Of a DNA stretch of 64,000 bases, positions 12,441 through 21,623 are shown in pieces. A program made the position numbers and the translations under genes. The notes beneath the pieces were generated by a model. That model was not told the DNA's origin and did no database searches. It saw nothing but the letters and a program-made list of their open reading frames with translations. The DNA comes from Pseudoalteromonas amylolytica (lineage in GTDB: Bacteria > Pseudomonadota > Gammaproteobacteria > Enterobacterales > Alteromonadaceae). Each line of letters begins with the position of its first letter. The stretch's first letter is position 1. The stretch covers positions 1 through 64,000 of the forward strand of contig NZ_MKJU01000030.1 in assembly GCF_001854605.1 (NCBI RefSeq), in the 5' to 3' direction.

Positions 12441-13536
12441 CAACGCGGTTACGCTGCGTTTTGCCAATTCAGACGATTTAGCGCAACTGGCTAAAATAGA
12501 GCAAAGTTGTTTTAGTAACGATAGGTTGAGTGTGCGTAGTTTAAGGCACTGGGTAGGCGCTAAGCATGGCTTATTTTTAGTCGCATGTTGTGATGATGCG
12601 GTCGTCGCCTACGCACTGGTGTGGTGTTTAAAGGGCACGCGCTTGGCTCGACTGTATTCACTGGCAGTGTTGCCAGCTTATCGTGGTCAAGGGATTGCAC
12701 AGCTGTTGCTTAGTGAACTTGAGTTGCTTACACAACGCCGTGGCCGAGCATATCTACGATTAGAAGTGTCGGCTTTAAATAAAGCCGCAATATCACTGTA
12801 TAAAAGTCTGGGCTATCAAGTGTTTGGTGCCTATAGCGATTATTATGGAGATGGTAGCGAAGCGTTACGTATGCAAAAGCGGGTGGCCAGATTTGACGGT
12901 AAGGGCATACAGCTACAGGTGCCTTGGTACAAACAGACCACAGATTTTACCTGTGGCCCTGCTGCATTGATGATGGCGATGCACAGTCTTGACTCTGAGC
13001 AGCCTCTAACACAAGTGCAAGAGTTGGCGATTTGGCGCGAAGCAACCACTATCTTTATGACCAGTGGTCATGGTGGTTGCCATCCAATTGGTTTGGCGTT
13101 GTCGGCCATTAACAGAGGTTTTAATGCCCAGGTATTCTTAACTCAGCTGACCCCACTGTTTTTGGAGGGAGTGAGAAGTGATGATAAAAAACAAGTGATG
13201 AGCGTTGTCCATCAAGAATTTGTGTCACAGGCAGATGCTCTGGGTTGTCAGCTTAATGATAAACCTTTGGAGTTAGAGCAGCTGCATAAGCTACTGAAGT
13301 GCAACCATAGGGTACTGATGTTAATTAGCACCTATCGTTTAGATGGAAAAAAGGCACCACATTGGGTGTGCGTGACAGCAATCGATGATCATTGTGTATA
13401 CGTGCACGACCCCGAATTGGACTCATCTCAGCAGTCCATTGACTGTCAACACGTCCCCATTGGCCTTGAAGAATTCAACAAAATGGCCACGTTTGGTAAA
13501 AACCGTTTACGATCGTCCATCGCGATTGCAATGTAA
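12433..13536 (+). CDS. GNAT acetyltransferase fused to C39-like peptidase
   Basis: 367 residues with two enzymes in one chain. Residues about 6-150 form a GNAT acetyltransferase with the acetyl-CoA loop PAYRGQGIAQLLL (81-93) and the late EVSALNKAAISLYKSLGY strand-helix. Residues about 162-360 form a papain-like, C39-type domain with a plausible catalytic set: C174 in TDFTCGPAAL, H310 in APHWV and D326 in VHDPE. No ABC-transporter part is attached. It overlaps the RimK-like ligase by 8 bases and converges with the next gene, overlapping its 3' end by 30 bases. The pairing suggests a pathway that ligates, acylates and cleaves a small peptide; this is inference. Confidence 0.87.
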   Translation: MNSNAVTLRFANSDDLAQLAKIEQSCFSNDRLSVRSLRHWVGAKHGLFLVACCDDAVVAYALVWCLKGTRLARLYSLAVLPAYRGQGIAQLLLSELELLTQRRGRAYLRLEVSALNKAAISLYKSLGYQVFGAYSDYYGDGSEALRMQKRVARFDGKGIQLQVPWYKQTTDFTCGPAALMMAMHSLDSEQPLTQVQELAIWREATTIFMTSGHGGCHPIGLALSAINRGFNAQVFLTQLTPLFLEGVRSDDKKQVMSVVHQEFVSQADALGCQLNDKPLELEQLHKLLKCNHRVLMLISTYRLDGKKAPHWVCVTAIDDHCVYVHDPELDSSQQSIDCQHVPIGLEEFNKMATFGKNRLRSSIAIAM

Positions 13537-14001
13537 TTCTGTGGCTGGTCGAGTATAGTACCAGCCTACAGCAAACCCACATCCGCATAAAAACCAAAGC
13601 AAGCTTGCCAGTAGTGAAAACCCCGTGGTTTGTTGCCAATAGATGACACTCAATGGCACAGCTGCCAGCCCCCTTAAGGTACAAAGTATTGCTAACGTGA
13701 GTAAAGCCAGCCTTTGTAATGGTATGGCCCGAATGATGTTTGCACCAGCGAGTGCATAAATGCCACATAGTAAAAATAATAAAGATATAAAAACACTCGC
13801 CACCGGCGCAAGCCATGTCCCTTGTATTGCAGACTCAATAATGACTGGAGGAGCGAGCTGTGAGCGATAACATTGCTCGCCTAAATATATACAACTGAGG
13901 TGCGCCAAAGCGGTGATGGTTGCCATAGCGGCGCAAAATAGCAGACAGTACTTAACTAACTTTGGCAAACCATAGGCCCTTTCTGGTTGTAACTTGTACA
14001 T
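13507..14001 (-). CDS. hypothetical membrane protein, four TM
   Basis: 164 residues with hydrophobic stretches at about 17-38, 61-84, 93-112 and 126-147 and a short charged C-terminus. It has an ATG start at 14001. No family is recognised. The C-terminal codons (13507-13536) overlap the end of the GNAT/C39 gene on the opposite strand. It is divergent from the SDR gene, with 39 bases between starts. The hydrophobic pattern supports a genuine inner-membrane protein, but nothing indicates a function. Confidence 0.6.
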   Translation of the reverse strand: MYKLQPERAYGLPKLVKYCLLFCAAMATITALAHLSCIYLGEQCYRSQLAPPVIIESAIQGTWLAPVASVFISLLFLLCGIYALAGANIIRAIPLQRLALLTLAILCTLRGLAAVPLSVIYWQQTTGFSLLASLLWFLCGCGFAVGWYYTRPATELHCNRDGRS

Positions 14002-14040
14002 GTATAGTGGCTATAGTACGGATAACAAAGATTAATCACA

Positions 14041-14877
14041 ATGACAGAATATACATACCCAACCATTCTTATCACCGGTGCTTCTAAAGGGGTCGGTGCG
14101 GCCTGTGCTCATGCTTACGCAAACGCTTACCCACAAGGAGTGAATCTGGTGCTGGTGGCAAGGAACTTAGCGCCTCTTGAACAGGTAAAAATGCAATTAG
14201 CCAGCTATACAAATTGTCAAGTTTTGCTCGTTCAAGCAGATGTTGCCTCATTAGGAGATTGCGAGCGTATTATCGCGCAAACCGTCGAGCAGTTTAACAA
14301 CATCAATGTATTGGTCAATAACGCTGGGCTGCATCATCGTGGTGAGTTTTGCAAGTTGCATGCTCAGCAAGTGGCTGCGATGGTTGATGTTAACTTACGA
14401 GCACCATTAGTATTAACGTCGCTTGTCCTAGAACATATGCAAGCGGATGGGCCCAATGCAGTGGTGATGGTTGGCTCGCTTGCTGGACTTACACCGTTAC
14501 AGGGGGCGGCCACATACAGTGGTACTAAAGCAGGTCTAAGGGCTTTCACGTATGCCTTACATGACGAGTTTGCTAGTCAGCATACAAATATTGCAGTGGT
14601 GTCTCCAGGCCCAATCGACACGGGTTTTATTATGGATGAAATTGATCAAGTTGAAGACATTGTTTATTCACAGCCCATGAGCAGTGCTGAGCAAGTTGCT
14701 GATGCGGTCGTCCGATTGAGCCAATCCGATAAAACAGAGATAGCCATGCCAAAAGCCAGTGGTAAACTGGCAACATTCAGTTATCTATTTCCTCGTTTTC
14801 GCCGTAGTGTCAGAGGGTTACTTTATCGCATTGGTGCCAAGAACAAAGCGAAGTATCGCCAAATGCAGCGCAAATAA
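14041..14877 (+). CDS. short-chain dehydrogenase/reductase (SDR)
   Basis: 278 residues, usual for classical SDRs. The cofactor motif GASKGVG is at residues 13-19, NNAG at 93-96, and the catalytic Ser-Tyr-Lys set at S146, Y159 and K163 (YSGTK). The SPGPIDTGF element follows. A basic residue after the second strand (ARN, near 40-42) hints at NADP(H) preference. It would oxidise or reduce an alcohol/ketone in the cytoplasm; the substrate is unknown. The C-terminal ~40 residues are basic (RFRRSVRGLLYRIGAKNKAKYRQMQRK), more so than usual, which may favour membrane association. It converges with a LysR regulator gene, 9 bases between stops. Confidence 0.88.
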   Translation: MTEYTYPTILITGASKGVGAACAHAYANAYPQGVNLVLVARNLAPLEQVKMQLASYTNCQVLLVQADVASLGDCERIIAQTVEQFNNINVLVNNAGLHHRGEFCKLHAQQVAAMVDVNLRAPLVLTSLVLEHMQADGPNAVVMVGSLAGLTPLQGAATYSGTKAGLRAFTYALHDEFASQHTNIAVVSPGPIDTGFIMDEIDQVEDIVYSQPMSSAEQVADAVVRLSQSDKTEIAMPKASGKLATFSYLFPRFRRSVRGLLYRIGAKNKAKYRQMQRK

Positions 14878-14886
14878 GACCTGAAT

Positions 14887-15774
14887 TCATGGTTTGTTCA
14901 ATAAATCTACTAGCCAGTTTCTAAATTCTGAAATTCTTTCTCTGCGTGGTGAGTCTGGATTGAATAGAAAGCTGTAACGTACGCTGGGTTCGCAACTGAT
15001 GTCGAAAGGTTGTACTAGCAAGCCTTGTTCTAGATAATGCTTGGCTTGCATTGGCGAGCCCAAACATACTCCATGTCCTGTTATTACTGCCCCTAACGCA
15101 AAATCCATGTTGCTGACTTCTAACCACTGACTGTTGTCACTACAACGTGAAATACCCGCTTTATTAAACCAATTTTGCCAATAGTCATTGTAGGTGTAAT
15201 ACACCAACTGACAATGCGCCATGTTGGCTATATCGTTCAGCTTGGCTTGTTGGGCGAAGGTGGGGGAGCAAAGAGGAACCAATTGTTCCTCTAGGATAAC
15301 CTCCTGTTCCAGGCCGGGAAATTGCGAATGACCATAGCGAATAGCGACATCTACTTCGGTATGGCGGATATCTTCAACAGCGGGTGAAACAAGTACACGA
15401 ACGGCAATGTGGGGGTAGGCTTGCGCAAAGCGCCACATATTGGGGATTAAGATCATCGAGGCGAACGATTGGGTTGTGGTGACCGTGAGTACTCCCTCCA
15501 AAGGCTCACAACTTATCTGCTTTACGCTGGCAGCAATACTTTCAAAGCTATCAGAAAGAGCTTGTGCAAGTTGCTTTCCTTGTGAAGTCGGTTGCATGGC
15601 ACGACCCTGTCGATAAAACAGCTTTCGGCCAAGATGTGATTCTAACAGTCTAATTTGCTGGCTTACTGCGGCTTGTGTCACGTACAGCTCTTGGGCAGCT
15701 AAACTATAACTTTGGTGGCGCGCAGCCGCTTCTACATAACGCAGTGCAGTAAAATGATTTAATTCTTTATACAT
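14887..15774 (-). CDS. LysR-family transcriptional regulator (GcvA-like)
   Basis: 295 residues. The winged helix at about 6-65 has the LysR helix-turn-helix (SLAAQELYVTQAAVSQQIRLLESHLGRKLF), and the effector-binding domain (about 95-290) has the two lobes expected. The N-terminus (LNHFTALRYVEAAARHQSYSLAA) resembles the GcvA subgroup. LysR proteins usually regulate a divergently transcribed gene. Here the divergent neighbour is a 47-codon small reading frame at 15871 and, beyond it, the di-haem peroxidase gene; either could be the target. Confidence 0.9.
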   Translation of the reverse strand: MYKELNHFTALRYVEAAARHQSYSLAAQELYVTQAAVSQQIRLLESHLGRKLFYRQGRAMQPTSQGKQLAQALSDSFESIAASVKQISCEPLEGVLTVTTTQSFASMILIPNMWRFAQAYPHIAVRVLVSPAVEDIRHTEVDVAIRYGHSQFPGLEQEVILEEQLVPLCSPTFAQQAKLNDIANMAHCQLVYYTYNDYWQNWFNKAGISRCSDNSQWLEVSNMDFALGAVITGHGVCLGSPMQAKHYLEQGLLVQPFDISCEPSVRYSFLFNPDSPRRERISEFRNWLVDLLNKP

Positions 15775-15870
15775 AAGCTAATCTTATAGTTGATGTTAAA
15801 AATCATCGTTCGAGAGAATGTTCTTTTTTGTCAATAATGACATGGTTTGATAATCACAGGAAATAGCAAT

Positions 15871-16014
15871 ATGACTCAGGAATCACATAAAGAACATGAA
15901 AGGAGCGCAGGTTCAGCGAACAATGTAGAGCAAGTTAAACATAAACAACTGATGCCATTGTTAACTTTAATTGCTCAGAAATTACAACTTGGCCAAGCGA
16001 TAAAGACAAAATAA
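15871..16014 (+). CDS. small protein, 47 residues, unknown
   Basis: Starts MTQESHKEHERS and ends GQAIKTK. The ATG has AGGAAA at a proper distance (about 7 bases). The N-terminal half is charged and His/Glu-rich; the C-terminal half (QLMPLLTLIAQKLQLGQAI) could form an amphipathic helix. It is divergent from the LysR gene, 96 bases between starts, the place where LysR targets often lie. There is no signal peptide. The support is the ribosome site, the location and an intact frame; it could still be chance. Confidence 0.45.
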   Translation: MTQESHKEHERSAGSANNVEQVKHKQLMPLLTLIAQKLQLGQAIKTK

Positions 16015-16154
16015 TTATTAGTTGAAATTTATCAGCTGTAAGGCTGAAGTTTCCATGGATGTGGCTTGGTTAAAATAAATTCAAGCTTTCACATTTGGTG
16101 CACTTTTACTTGCCAATGTTTCACTGGAATCATATTAAGGTTTGGAGTGACACT

Positions 16155-17666
16155 ATGAACAACGTAAAGTTTGCACGGGTAATAGTGCTGACAGCAGTTT
16201 TGAGCGCATTACAAGTATCAGCATTGGAAGCTAAGCCAAAGCCTAAGCATCCACCAAGGCAGCAACAAATCGCATCGCCATTAGACCTAGAGCTTTCAGC
16301 CTTGGCAGCACAGCATGGCCTAACGGGGCGTGTTGAGGGGGCGCAGCAGCTGCCCAGAATTTCAGATCCTATTGCACAGTTAGGCATGCAGCTGTTTTTT
16401 ACCAAGGCACTCGGTGGTGAAAAGACAGTAGCATGCGCCAGTTGTCATGACCCTCGACTAGGTGGTGCGGATGGGCTGTCATTGCCAATTGGCACGAATG
16501 CGGTTGACAGTGATGTTGTAGGCCCCGGTCGTCAGGCTATCAATGATGAGATAAATATTCCACGCAACTCACCGACGATTTTTAACAGTGGGTTTGCCTC
16601 ACATGCTTTATTTTGGGATGGCCGTGTGGAGCGTGTTGTTACCACCGATGAACAAGGTAATGAAATTAGCTTTATCAGTACGCCTGATTCTGGTTTTAAT
16701 CAACCGGACGAACAGGCGGGTAATACTTTGGTGAGCACCTTGGCACGTTTTCCTGTCACATCACGAGAAGAAATGCGAGGCCAAGCCTTTGAGACGGCAA
16801 CCACCAATGATCAAGTGCGTGCTCATCTAGCCGAGCGTATTGGTGATTACGGCTCTGAGCAGGGGAGCCTCCCGACTAACGATTGGTTACAAGCATTTCG
16901 CGAAGCATTCAATTCACAGGACGATGCACAATCGCTGATCACATTTGATAATATTGCTTTTGCGTTGGGACAGTACCAGTCTTCATTTGTAATGGTTGAT
17001 ACGGATTGGCATCGTTATGTGCGAGGAGACTTAAACGCGTTGACAGAGCAACAAAAGCAAGGTGCTAAGTTATTTTTCACTCAGATCTCCGATGGGGGCG
17101 CTGGATGTGTAAATTGTCACAGCGGTGAAAGATTTACCAACGACGGCTTTTTCAATTTAGCATTTCCGCAATATGGTATTGGTACTGATGAAAACCATGC
17201 TGACATCGGTCGTGCAGCCATTGATCCTCAGCCTCGCAACCAGTTTGCATTTCGAGTACCGAGCTTGATCAATGTTGCTTTGACTGCACCCTATAGCCAT
17301 GCTGGAGCATATGAAAGCCTAGCGCAGGTGGTTAGTCATTATTCGAACCCCGAGCAAACCGTGGAGCAATTTTTCCAAAGTGGTGGCGCTTGTGGGTTAA
17401 AGCAGTTTGCCTTGAGCGCACAGTGTGAGACACTCAATCAACACTCAAGAGAGAACACCGATGCGGCCTTGAGCTTGTTGCGCACTTCGCCATTTGTGGC
17501 GGCAAATTTAGCGCCACAACAGCAGCAAGACTTAGTCGCATTTTTACATGCGCTAACAGACAAGTGTGCCAAAGACAGGGAGTGTGTGAGACGTTGGATC
17601 CCAAATCGTCATACACCAGACCCTGACAATTTGCGCTTGCGTGCGCCGCGCAGAACGGGCGGATAA
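16155..17666 (+). CDS. di-haem cytochrome c peroxidase/MauG-family protein
   Basis: 503 residues from the ATG at 16155, which has GGAG 7 bases upstream and begins a signal peptide (NNVKFARVIVLTAVLSALQVSA); starts further upstream would spoil it. Two c-type haem sites are visible: CASCH at residues 94-98 and CVNCH at 318-322. The protein fits bacterial periplasmic peroxidases, which reduce hydrogen peroxide with cytochrome electrons, or the related MauG-like oxidases. It is longer than classical CcpA peroxidases (about 330 residues), with a Lys/Pro-rich stretch after the signal peptide (KPKPKHPPRQQQ) and an Arg-rich end. A sensor kinase gene starts 9 bases downstream, so it may be regulated with it. 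Confidence 0.9.
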   Translation: MNNVKFARVIVLTAVLSALQVSALEAKPKPKHPPRQQQIASPLDLELSALAAQHGLTGRVEGAQQLPRISDPIAQLGMQLFFTKALGGEKTVACASCHDPRLGGADGLSLPIGTNAVDSDVVGPGRQAINDEINIPRNSPTIFNSGFASHALFWDGRVERVVTTDEQGNEISFISTPDSGFNQPDEQAGNTLVSTLARFPVTSREEMRGQAFETATTNDQVRAHLAERIGDYGSEQGSLPTNDWLQAFREAFNSQDDAQSLITFDNIAFALGQYQSSFVMVDTDWHRYVRGDLNALTEQQKQGAKLFFTQISDGGAGCVNCHSGERFTNDGFFNLAFPQYGIGTDENHADIGRAAIDPQPRNQFAFRVPSLINVALTAPYSHAGAYESLAQVVSHYSNPEQTVEQFFQSGGACGLKQFALSAQCETLNQHSRENTDAALSLLRTSPFVAANLAPQQQQDLVAFLHALTDKCAKDRECVRRWIPNRHTPDPDNLRLRAPRRTGG

Positions 17667-17675
17667 CCAAACATT

Positions 17676-19211
17676 ATGAAACTGACCATTCGTGTCAAAC
17701 TGTTGTTACTTATTTTGATAGCTAATACCGCTTTGGTATTAGCTATTTATGCAGCAAACAAACTTGCGTTTGAAAAAAGTTTTTCTACATACATCGAAAA
17801 TACCTCTAGAGTGCAGCTACAGGAAGTGATAGCCAAAGTTGCGCAAACTTATGAAAAGCATGGCTCCCTTGCATGGGTTTATCGAGGGTCAGACGATTGG
17901 GAAAGCCTTGTGCGTTTTTATTATGAGCAATCAAGGCTCTCTGGAGATGGCTTTGAGAGCCATGAAGGACGGCGGCCTCCACCACCAAGGAAAGAAACTC
18001 GCCCTCCTAGGCCACGTCGTCACGATGAAGGGCATGGTCCGAGACCACGTGCTGATGAAGAGTTTAGCCGTCGATCAGAGCACCGCCCACCGCCACCTAG
18101 GGCGGGAAACCGTCGTTTGTTACTCAAAGACGCTGATGGTCAATTATTGATGGGCAGTGCGGAAAATACCAAAAACACGTTTTGGTTCCCAGTTTACAAA
18201 ACTGATCATCTAAATGACCCCAAACAGGAGCAAGTGATTGCCTATTTGGGCGTAGAGGGCAGTGCGTTGATCCGCAACGAGTTTGATCTGCTTTTTGCAA
18301 AGCAACAGCAACAGCAGTTTATTATAATCGCGTTGATTGCTTTGTTAGTTACTGTGGTATTGGCTGTGCCATTTAGTAAATATATGGTCAAACCTATTGT
18401 ACAATTAAGGCGTAACGCGAAGGTGCTGACTCAAGGGGACTACAGTGCCCAAGTTGATATCAGCAGCAAAGATGAACTCGGTCTGTTAGCGCGAGATATG
18501 AACCGTTTGGCAGATACCTTGGCGCAAAATCAAGTGGCCAGACAACAATGGATAGCAGATATTTCCCATGAATTGCGTACACCAATCGCGGTTATTCGTG
18601 CCGAGTTGGAAGCGATGATTGATGGCATTATTGACAGTACACCCGAGCAATTAATGTCGCTACATGAAGAAATCCAAAGGCTGACTCGGTTGGTGGATGA
18701 CTTACACCAATTATCGTTATCCGATCGTGGCGCACTAACTTATCATATGGCGACACACAATTTACACGATATTCTGTCGCGTACATTTGCGAAAAGTCGC
18801 CATCAAATAGATACCAAGCACCTAGTATGCTCATTCCAATGTAATGAAGACTTGGCTCTTGATTGCGATGAACAACGCTTAGGACAACTGTTTGATAACT
18901 TATTGCAAAACACCTTGCGCTATACTGACTCGTCATTACAACACCCCGGAACGCTAGACGTTAGGGTCACTCAGCATAATGGTGAAACAAAAATATGCTG
19001 GCAAGATAGTGCGCCAGGCGTATCTTCCGGTCAACTTGAGAAGCTGTTTGACAGGTTATATCGTGTGGAAGGGGCGCGCAGTCGTGAGGCTGGTGGCTCG
19101 GGTTTAGGGCTGGCTATTTGCCAAAGTATTGTGTCGGCACACAATGGTCAAATCAGTGCAGACTTGAGTGAACAGGGCGGTCTCGCTATTATGATCACAT
19201 TGAGGCATTAA
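17676..19211 (+). CDS. membrane sensor histidine kinase, BaeS-like, with Pro/Arg/His-rich sensor
   Basis: 511 residues. TM1 at about 8-27, a periplasmic domain at 28-213, TM2 at 215-234, HAMP at about 235-287, HisKA with H298 in ISHELRTPIAVIR, and a HATPase (NLLQNTLRYT, GGSGLGLAIC). The layout and kinase core resemble BaeS. The periplasmic domain contains a low-complexity stretch at about 95-146 of prolines, arginines and histidines (RRPPPPRKETRPPRP; SEHRPPPPR), which could bind an anion or a metal. It follows the di-haem peroxidase gene by 9 bases and precedes its response regulator by 13 bases, so it may form an operon with both and report on oxidative or metal stress. That signal is inferred only from context. 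Confidence 0.92.
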   Translation: MKLTIRVKLLLLILIANTALVLAIYAANKLAFEKSFSTYIENTSRVQLQEVIAKVAQTYEKHGSLAWVYRGSDDWESLVRFYYEQSRLSGDGFESHEGRRPPPPRKETRPPRPRRHDEGHGPRPRADEEFSRRSEHRPPPPRAGNRRLLLKDADGQLLMGSAENTKNTFWFPVYKTDHLNDPKQEQVIAYLGVEGSALIRNEFDLLFAKQQQQQFIIIALIALLVTVVLAVPFSKYMVKPIVQLRRNAKVLTQGDYSAQVDISSKDELGLLARDMNRLADTLAQNQVARQQWIADISHELRTPIAVIRAELEAMIDGIIDSTPEQLMSLHEEIQRLTRLVDDLHQLSLSDRGALTYHMATHNLHDILSRTFAKSRHQIDTKHLVCSFQCNEDLALDCDEQRLGQLFDNLLQNTLRYTDSSLQHPGTLDVRVTQHNGETKICWQDSAPGVSSGQLEKLFDRLYRVEGARSREAGGSGLGLAICQSIVSAHNGQISADLSEQGGLAIMITLRH

Positions 19212-19224
19212 GTGGACACAATGT

Positions 19225-19917
19225 GTGGCAAACAAACATATTTTAATTGTAGAAGACGAGCCAAAACTGGCCGATATTCTAGCTAAATACCTGGCGCAGG
19301 AAGAGTTTACTAGCCATTGTGTGCTTGATGGCGCTTTGGCAGAAGAAGCATTTAAACAACAGCAACCTGCGTTGATTCTACTGGACTTAATGTTGCCCAA
19401 TGTGGATGGTATTGAGATCTGCAAACGAATTAGAGCCTATTCTAATGTGCCTATTGTGATGATCACCGCTCGGGTCGAAGAGGTTGATAGATTGCTAGGC
19501 TTAGAAATTGGCGCAGATGATTATATTTGTAAGCCCTATAGCCCCAAAGAGGTCGTTGCGCGTGTTAAAGCAATACTGAGGCGTGTAGCGCTGAATCAAA
19601 AAGGGCAAATATCCGAGTTGGAAAGTAAACTAAAATTGGATGAAGAAACCCTTTTTGCCTCATTTTTAAGTGCGAAAGTGGCATTAACACATGTCGAGTT
19701 TATGTTGCTCAAAGCAATGTATGGTCATCCGAGCCGCATTTATAGCCGAGATGCACTGATGGATCAAATTTATGAAGACAGCCATATTGTCAGCGATCGA
19801 ACCATAGACAGTCATATCAAAAAAATTCGCAAAAAACTGCACAGTATCGCACCTGAGCATGAGTTTATTCACTCTATCTATGGAGCGGGTTACAAGTTTG
19901 AAGCGCAGAATAATTAG
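19225..19917 (+). CDS. OmpR-family response regulator (BaeR-like)
   Basis: 230 residues starting at a GTG (residues VANKHILIVEDEP); an ATG 4 bases earlier is in another frame. The receiver has acceptor D54 in LILLDLMLP and the conserved Lys in YICKPYSP. The C-terminal winged helix (about 130-228) has the OmpR-type ending (DRTIDSHIKKIRKKL, then IYGAGYKFE). It is the cognate regulator of the kinase 13 bases upstream. Likely targets include the peroxidase gene ahead of the pair, by analogy with other operons. Confidence 0.93.
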   Translation: MANKHILIVEDEPKLADILAKYLAQEEFTSHCVLDGALAEEAFKQQQPALILLDLMLPNVDGIEICKRIRAYSNVPIVMITARVEEVDRLLGLEIGADDYICKPYSPKEVVARVKAILRRVALNQKGQISELESKLKLDEETLFASFLSAKVALTHVEFMLLKAMYGHPSRIYSRDALMDQIYEDSHIVSDRTIDSHIKKIRKKLHSIAPEHEFIHSIYGAGYKFEAQNN

Positions 19918-19951
19918 CGAGGCGAGCTGAGCAGCTTAGTGCTGGCAAGAG

Positions 19952-20845
19952 TTACATATCGACTCGAAAGCTAACGTCGGTGATGTTGTCTTGGATTGCG
20001 TTGTGAGTATTGCTGGTGTAGCATTTCGCAATATTAGCGCAAAAAATGTCCGATACTGGGTTTTGTTGGTTATTAGCTCTGACCAAAACCACATCTGCAA
20101 TGGGTAAGATTGGCAGGCTTTTGTCGCTAAGCACGCTTAAGCTTCCTTTGCTCAATACCGACATCGCGCCAATCGCAAAACCATTGCGCACAATGCCGCG
20201 TTGCGCACTGGCACTGCCACTACAAGCGATGATGGTAAACTCACGATTGAGTTTATGTAACCCTTCAATGGCAGCTTGATGAAAACGGCAATCCCTCTGG
20301 AAAATAGCAATTGGCAAAGGTTGTTTGTTGTGCGCATCACATTTGGGGTTGTACACCCACACGCCTTGAGTTGATTCGAGCAAGTAACCTTCCTCAGAAT
20401 CTGATGAGCGAGTGATGATGGCTAAGTCTAGATGGCCGCTATCGATCATAATTTTAACTCTATTACTGGGTGTACAGGTTATTTGTAAATCTAGATTTGG
20501 CCATTGCTGATGAAGTAATTGAACAACTTTAGGTAAAACAGACTCAGCGTAGTCATCTGGGCAGCCTAGACGAAGCAACGTGCTAGGCTTAACAGCGTTC
20601 ATTTGTGCCAAGGTTTCATCGTGTAATTGCAATAGTTGTTTAGCGTAGCGCGCAAATATTTGCCCATCGTAAGAGAGATTAAGTAAACGACCTTGTTTTT
20701 GAAACAATGATTTATTTAAGTCTTGCTCTAGCTTTTTCATTTGCATGCTGATGGCTGATTGTGTGCGATTCACTTGTTTGGCGGCACGGGTAAAACTGCC
20801 AGTTTCAACAAACGCCAAAAAACTTCTCAATGCATCAATGTCCAA
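19952..20845 (-). CDS. LysR-family transcriptional regulator
   Basis: About 297 residues. I choose the TTG at 20845 (giving MDIDALRSFLAFVETGSF) because GGAG lies 6 bases upstream in the mRNA and the family commonly starts here; a TTG four codons earlier (20857) would place that ribosome site inside the gene. The helix-turn-helix (SFTRAAKQVNRTQSAISMQMKKLE) is clear, and the effector domain follows. It is convergent with the BaeR-like gene and divergent from the GST gene (20959), which is a candidate target together with the racemase gene behind it. Confidence 0.88.
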   Translation of the reverse strand: MDIDALRSFLAFVETGSFTRAAKQVNRTQSAISMQMKKLEQDLNKSLFQKQGRLLNLSYDGQIFARYAKQLLQLHDETLAQMNAVKPSTLLRLGCPDDYAESVLPKVVQLLHQQWPNLDLQITCTPSNRVKIMIDSGHLDLAIITRSSDSEEGYLLESTQGVWVYNPKCDAHNKQPLPIAIFQRDCRFHQAAIEGLHKLNREFTIIACSGSASAQRGIVRNGFAIGAMSVLSKGSLSVLSDKSLPILPIADVVLVRANNQQNPVSDIFCANIAKCYTSNTHNAIQDNITDVSFRVDM

Positions 20846-20958
20846 AAATTGCTCCAACCTATCAGTAATGCTTATAGGTTATATCAAAATTATCCGTTAG
20901 TCAGAACTGTTTTTATTGGGTTTAATTGCGTGACATCGCACGCTAAGGAGACATAAAA

Positions 20959-21615
20959 ATGCAGTTATATATAGGTAATAAAAACTATTCATCATGGTCA
21001 CTAAGAGCATGGTTAATGCTTGAAAAAAATGGCATAAAGTTCGAAGAAATTAAACTTCCACTAGCAACGCCTGCATTTTATGAAGCGTTAAAGGCGGTGA
21101 CACCTAGCCTTAAAGTTCCCAGTATTATTGACAACGACATTCATGTTTGGGACTCATTGGCTATTTGCGAGTATATCAACGATGTTTATTTGTCTGGTCG
21201 TGCGTGGCCTGAGTCAATGGGTCAAAAGACAAAGGCTCGAGCGGTAGCATGCGAAATGCACTCTGGATTTGGCGCCTTACGCAATGAAATGCCGATGAAT
21301 ATTCGGGCCAAGCGCAGCTTAACGATAAGCGATGCCTGCAAAAAGGACATCGCTAGAATAGAGCAGATTTGGGCTGAGCAGATGAAAGATTATGCAGACG
21401 AAGGAGGTTGGTTGTTTGGCGATTGGTCAATCGCAGATGCGATGTTTGCGCCTGTGGTGATGCGCTTTCAAACATATGGCATAGTTGTAAGTTCGCAGGC
21501 TCGCCTTTACATGGATAAGGTGCTTAGTTGCTCGGTGTTGGGTAAGTGGATAGACGAAGCCTTACAAGAAACTGACATCGTTACAATAGATGAAGCTGGA
21601 ACAGAACTTGAGTAG
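20959..21615 (+). CDS. glutathione S-transferase family protein
   Basis: 218 residues. The thioredoxin-like N-terminal domain (1-80) contains NYSSWSLRAWLML, where a serine near residues 11-12 would activate glutathione, and the LKVPSIIDND and DSLAICEYI elements that hold it. An all-helical C-terminal domain follows, with WLFGDWSIADAMFAPV. Proteins of this type conjugate or reduce electrophiles with glutathione in the cytoplasm. A strong AAGGAG lies 8-9 bases before the ATG. The racemase gene follows after 8 bases, suggesting an operon that faces away from a LysR regulator. Confidence 0.9.
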   Translation: MQLYIGNKNYSSWSLRAWLMLEKNGIKFEEIKLPLATPAFYEALKAVTPSLKVPSIIDNDIHVWDSLAICEYINDVYLSGRAWPESMGQKTKARAVACEMHSGFGALRNEMPMNIRAKRSLTISDACKKDIARIEQIWAEQMKDYADEGGWLFGDWSIADAMFAPVVMRFQTYGIVVSSQARLYMDKVLSCSVLGKWIDEALQETDIVTIDEAGTELE

Positions 21616-21623
21616 GAAGCACA

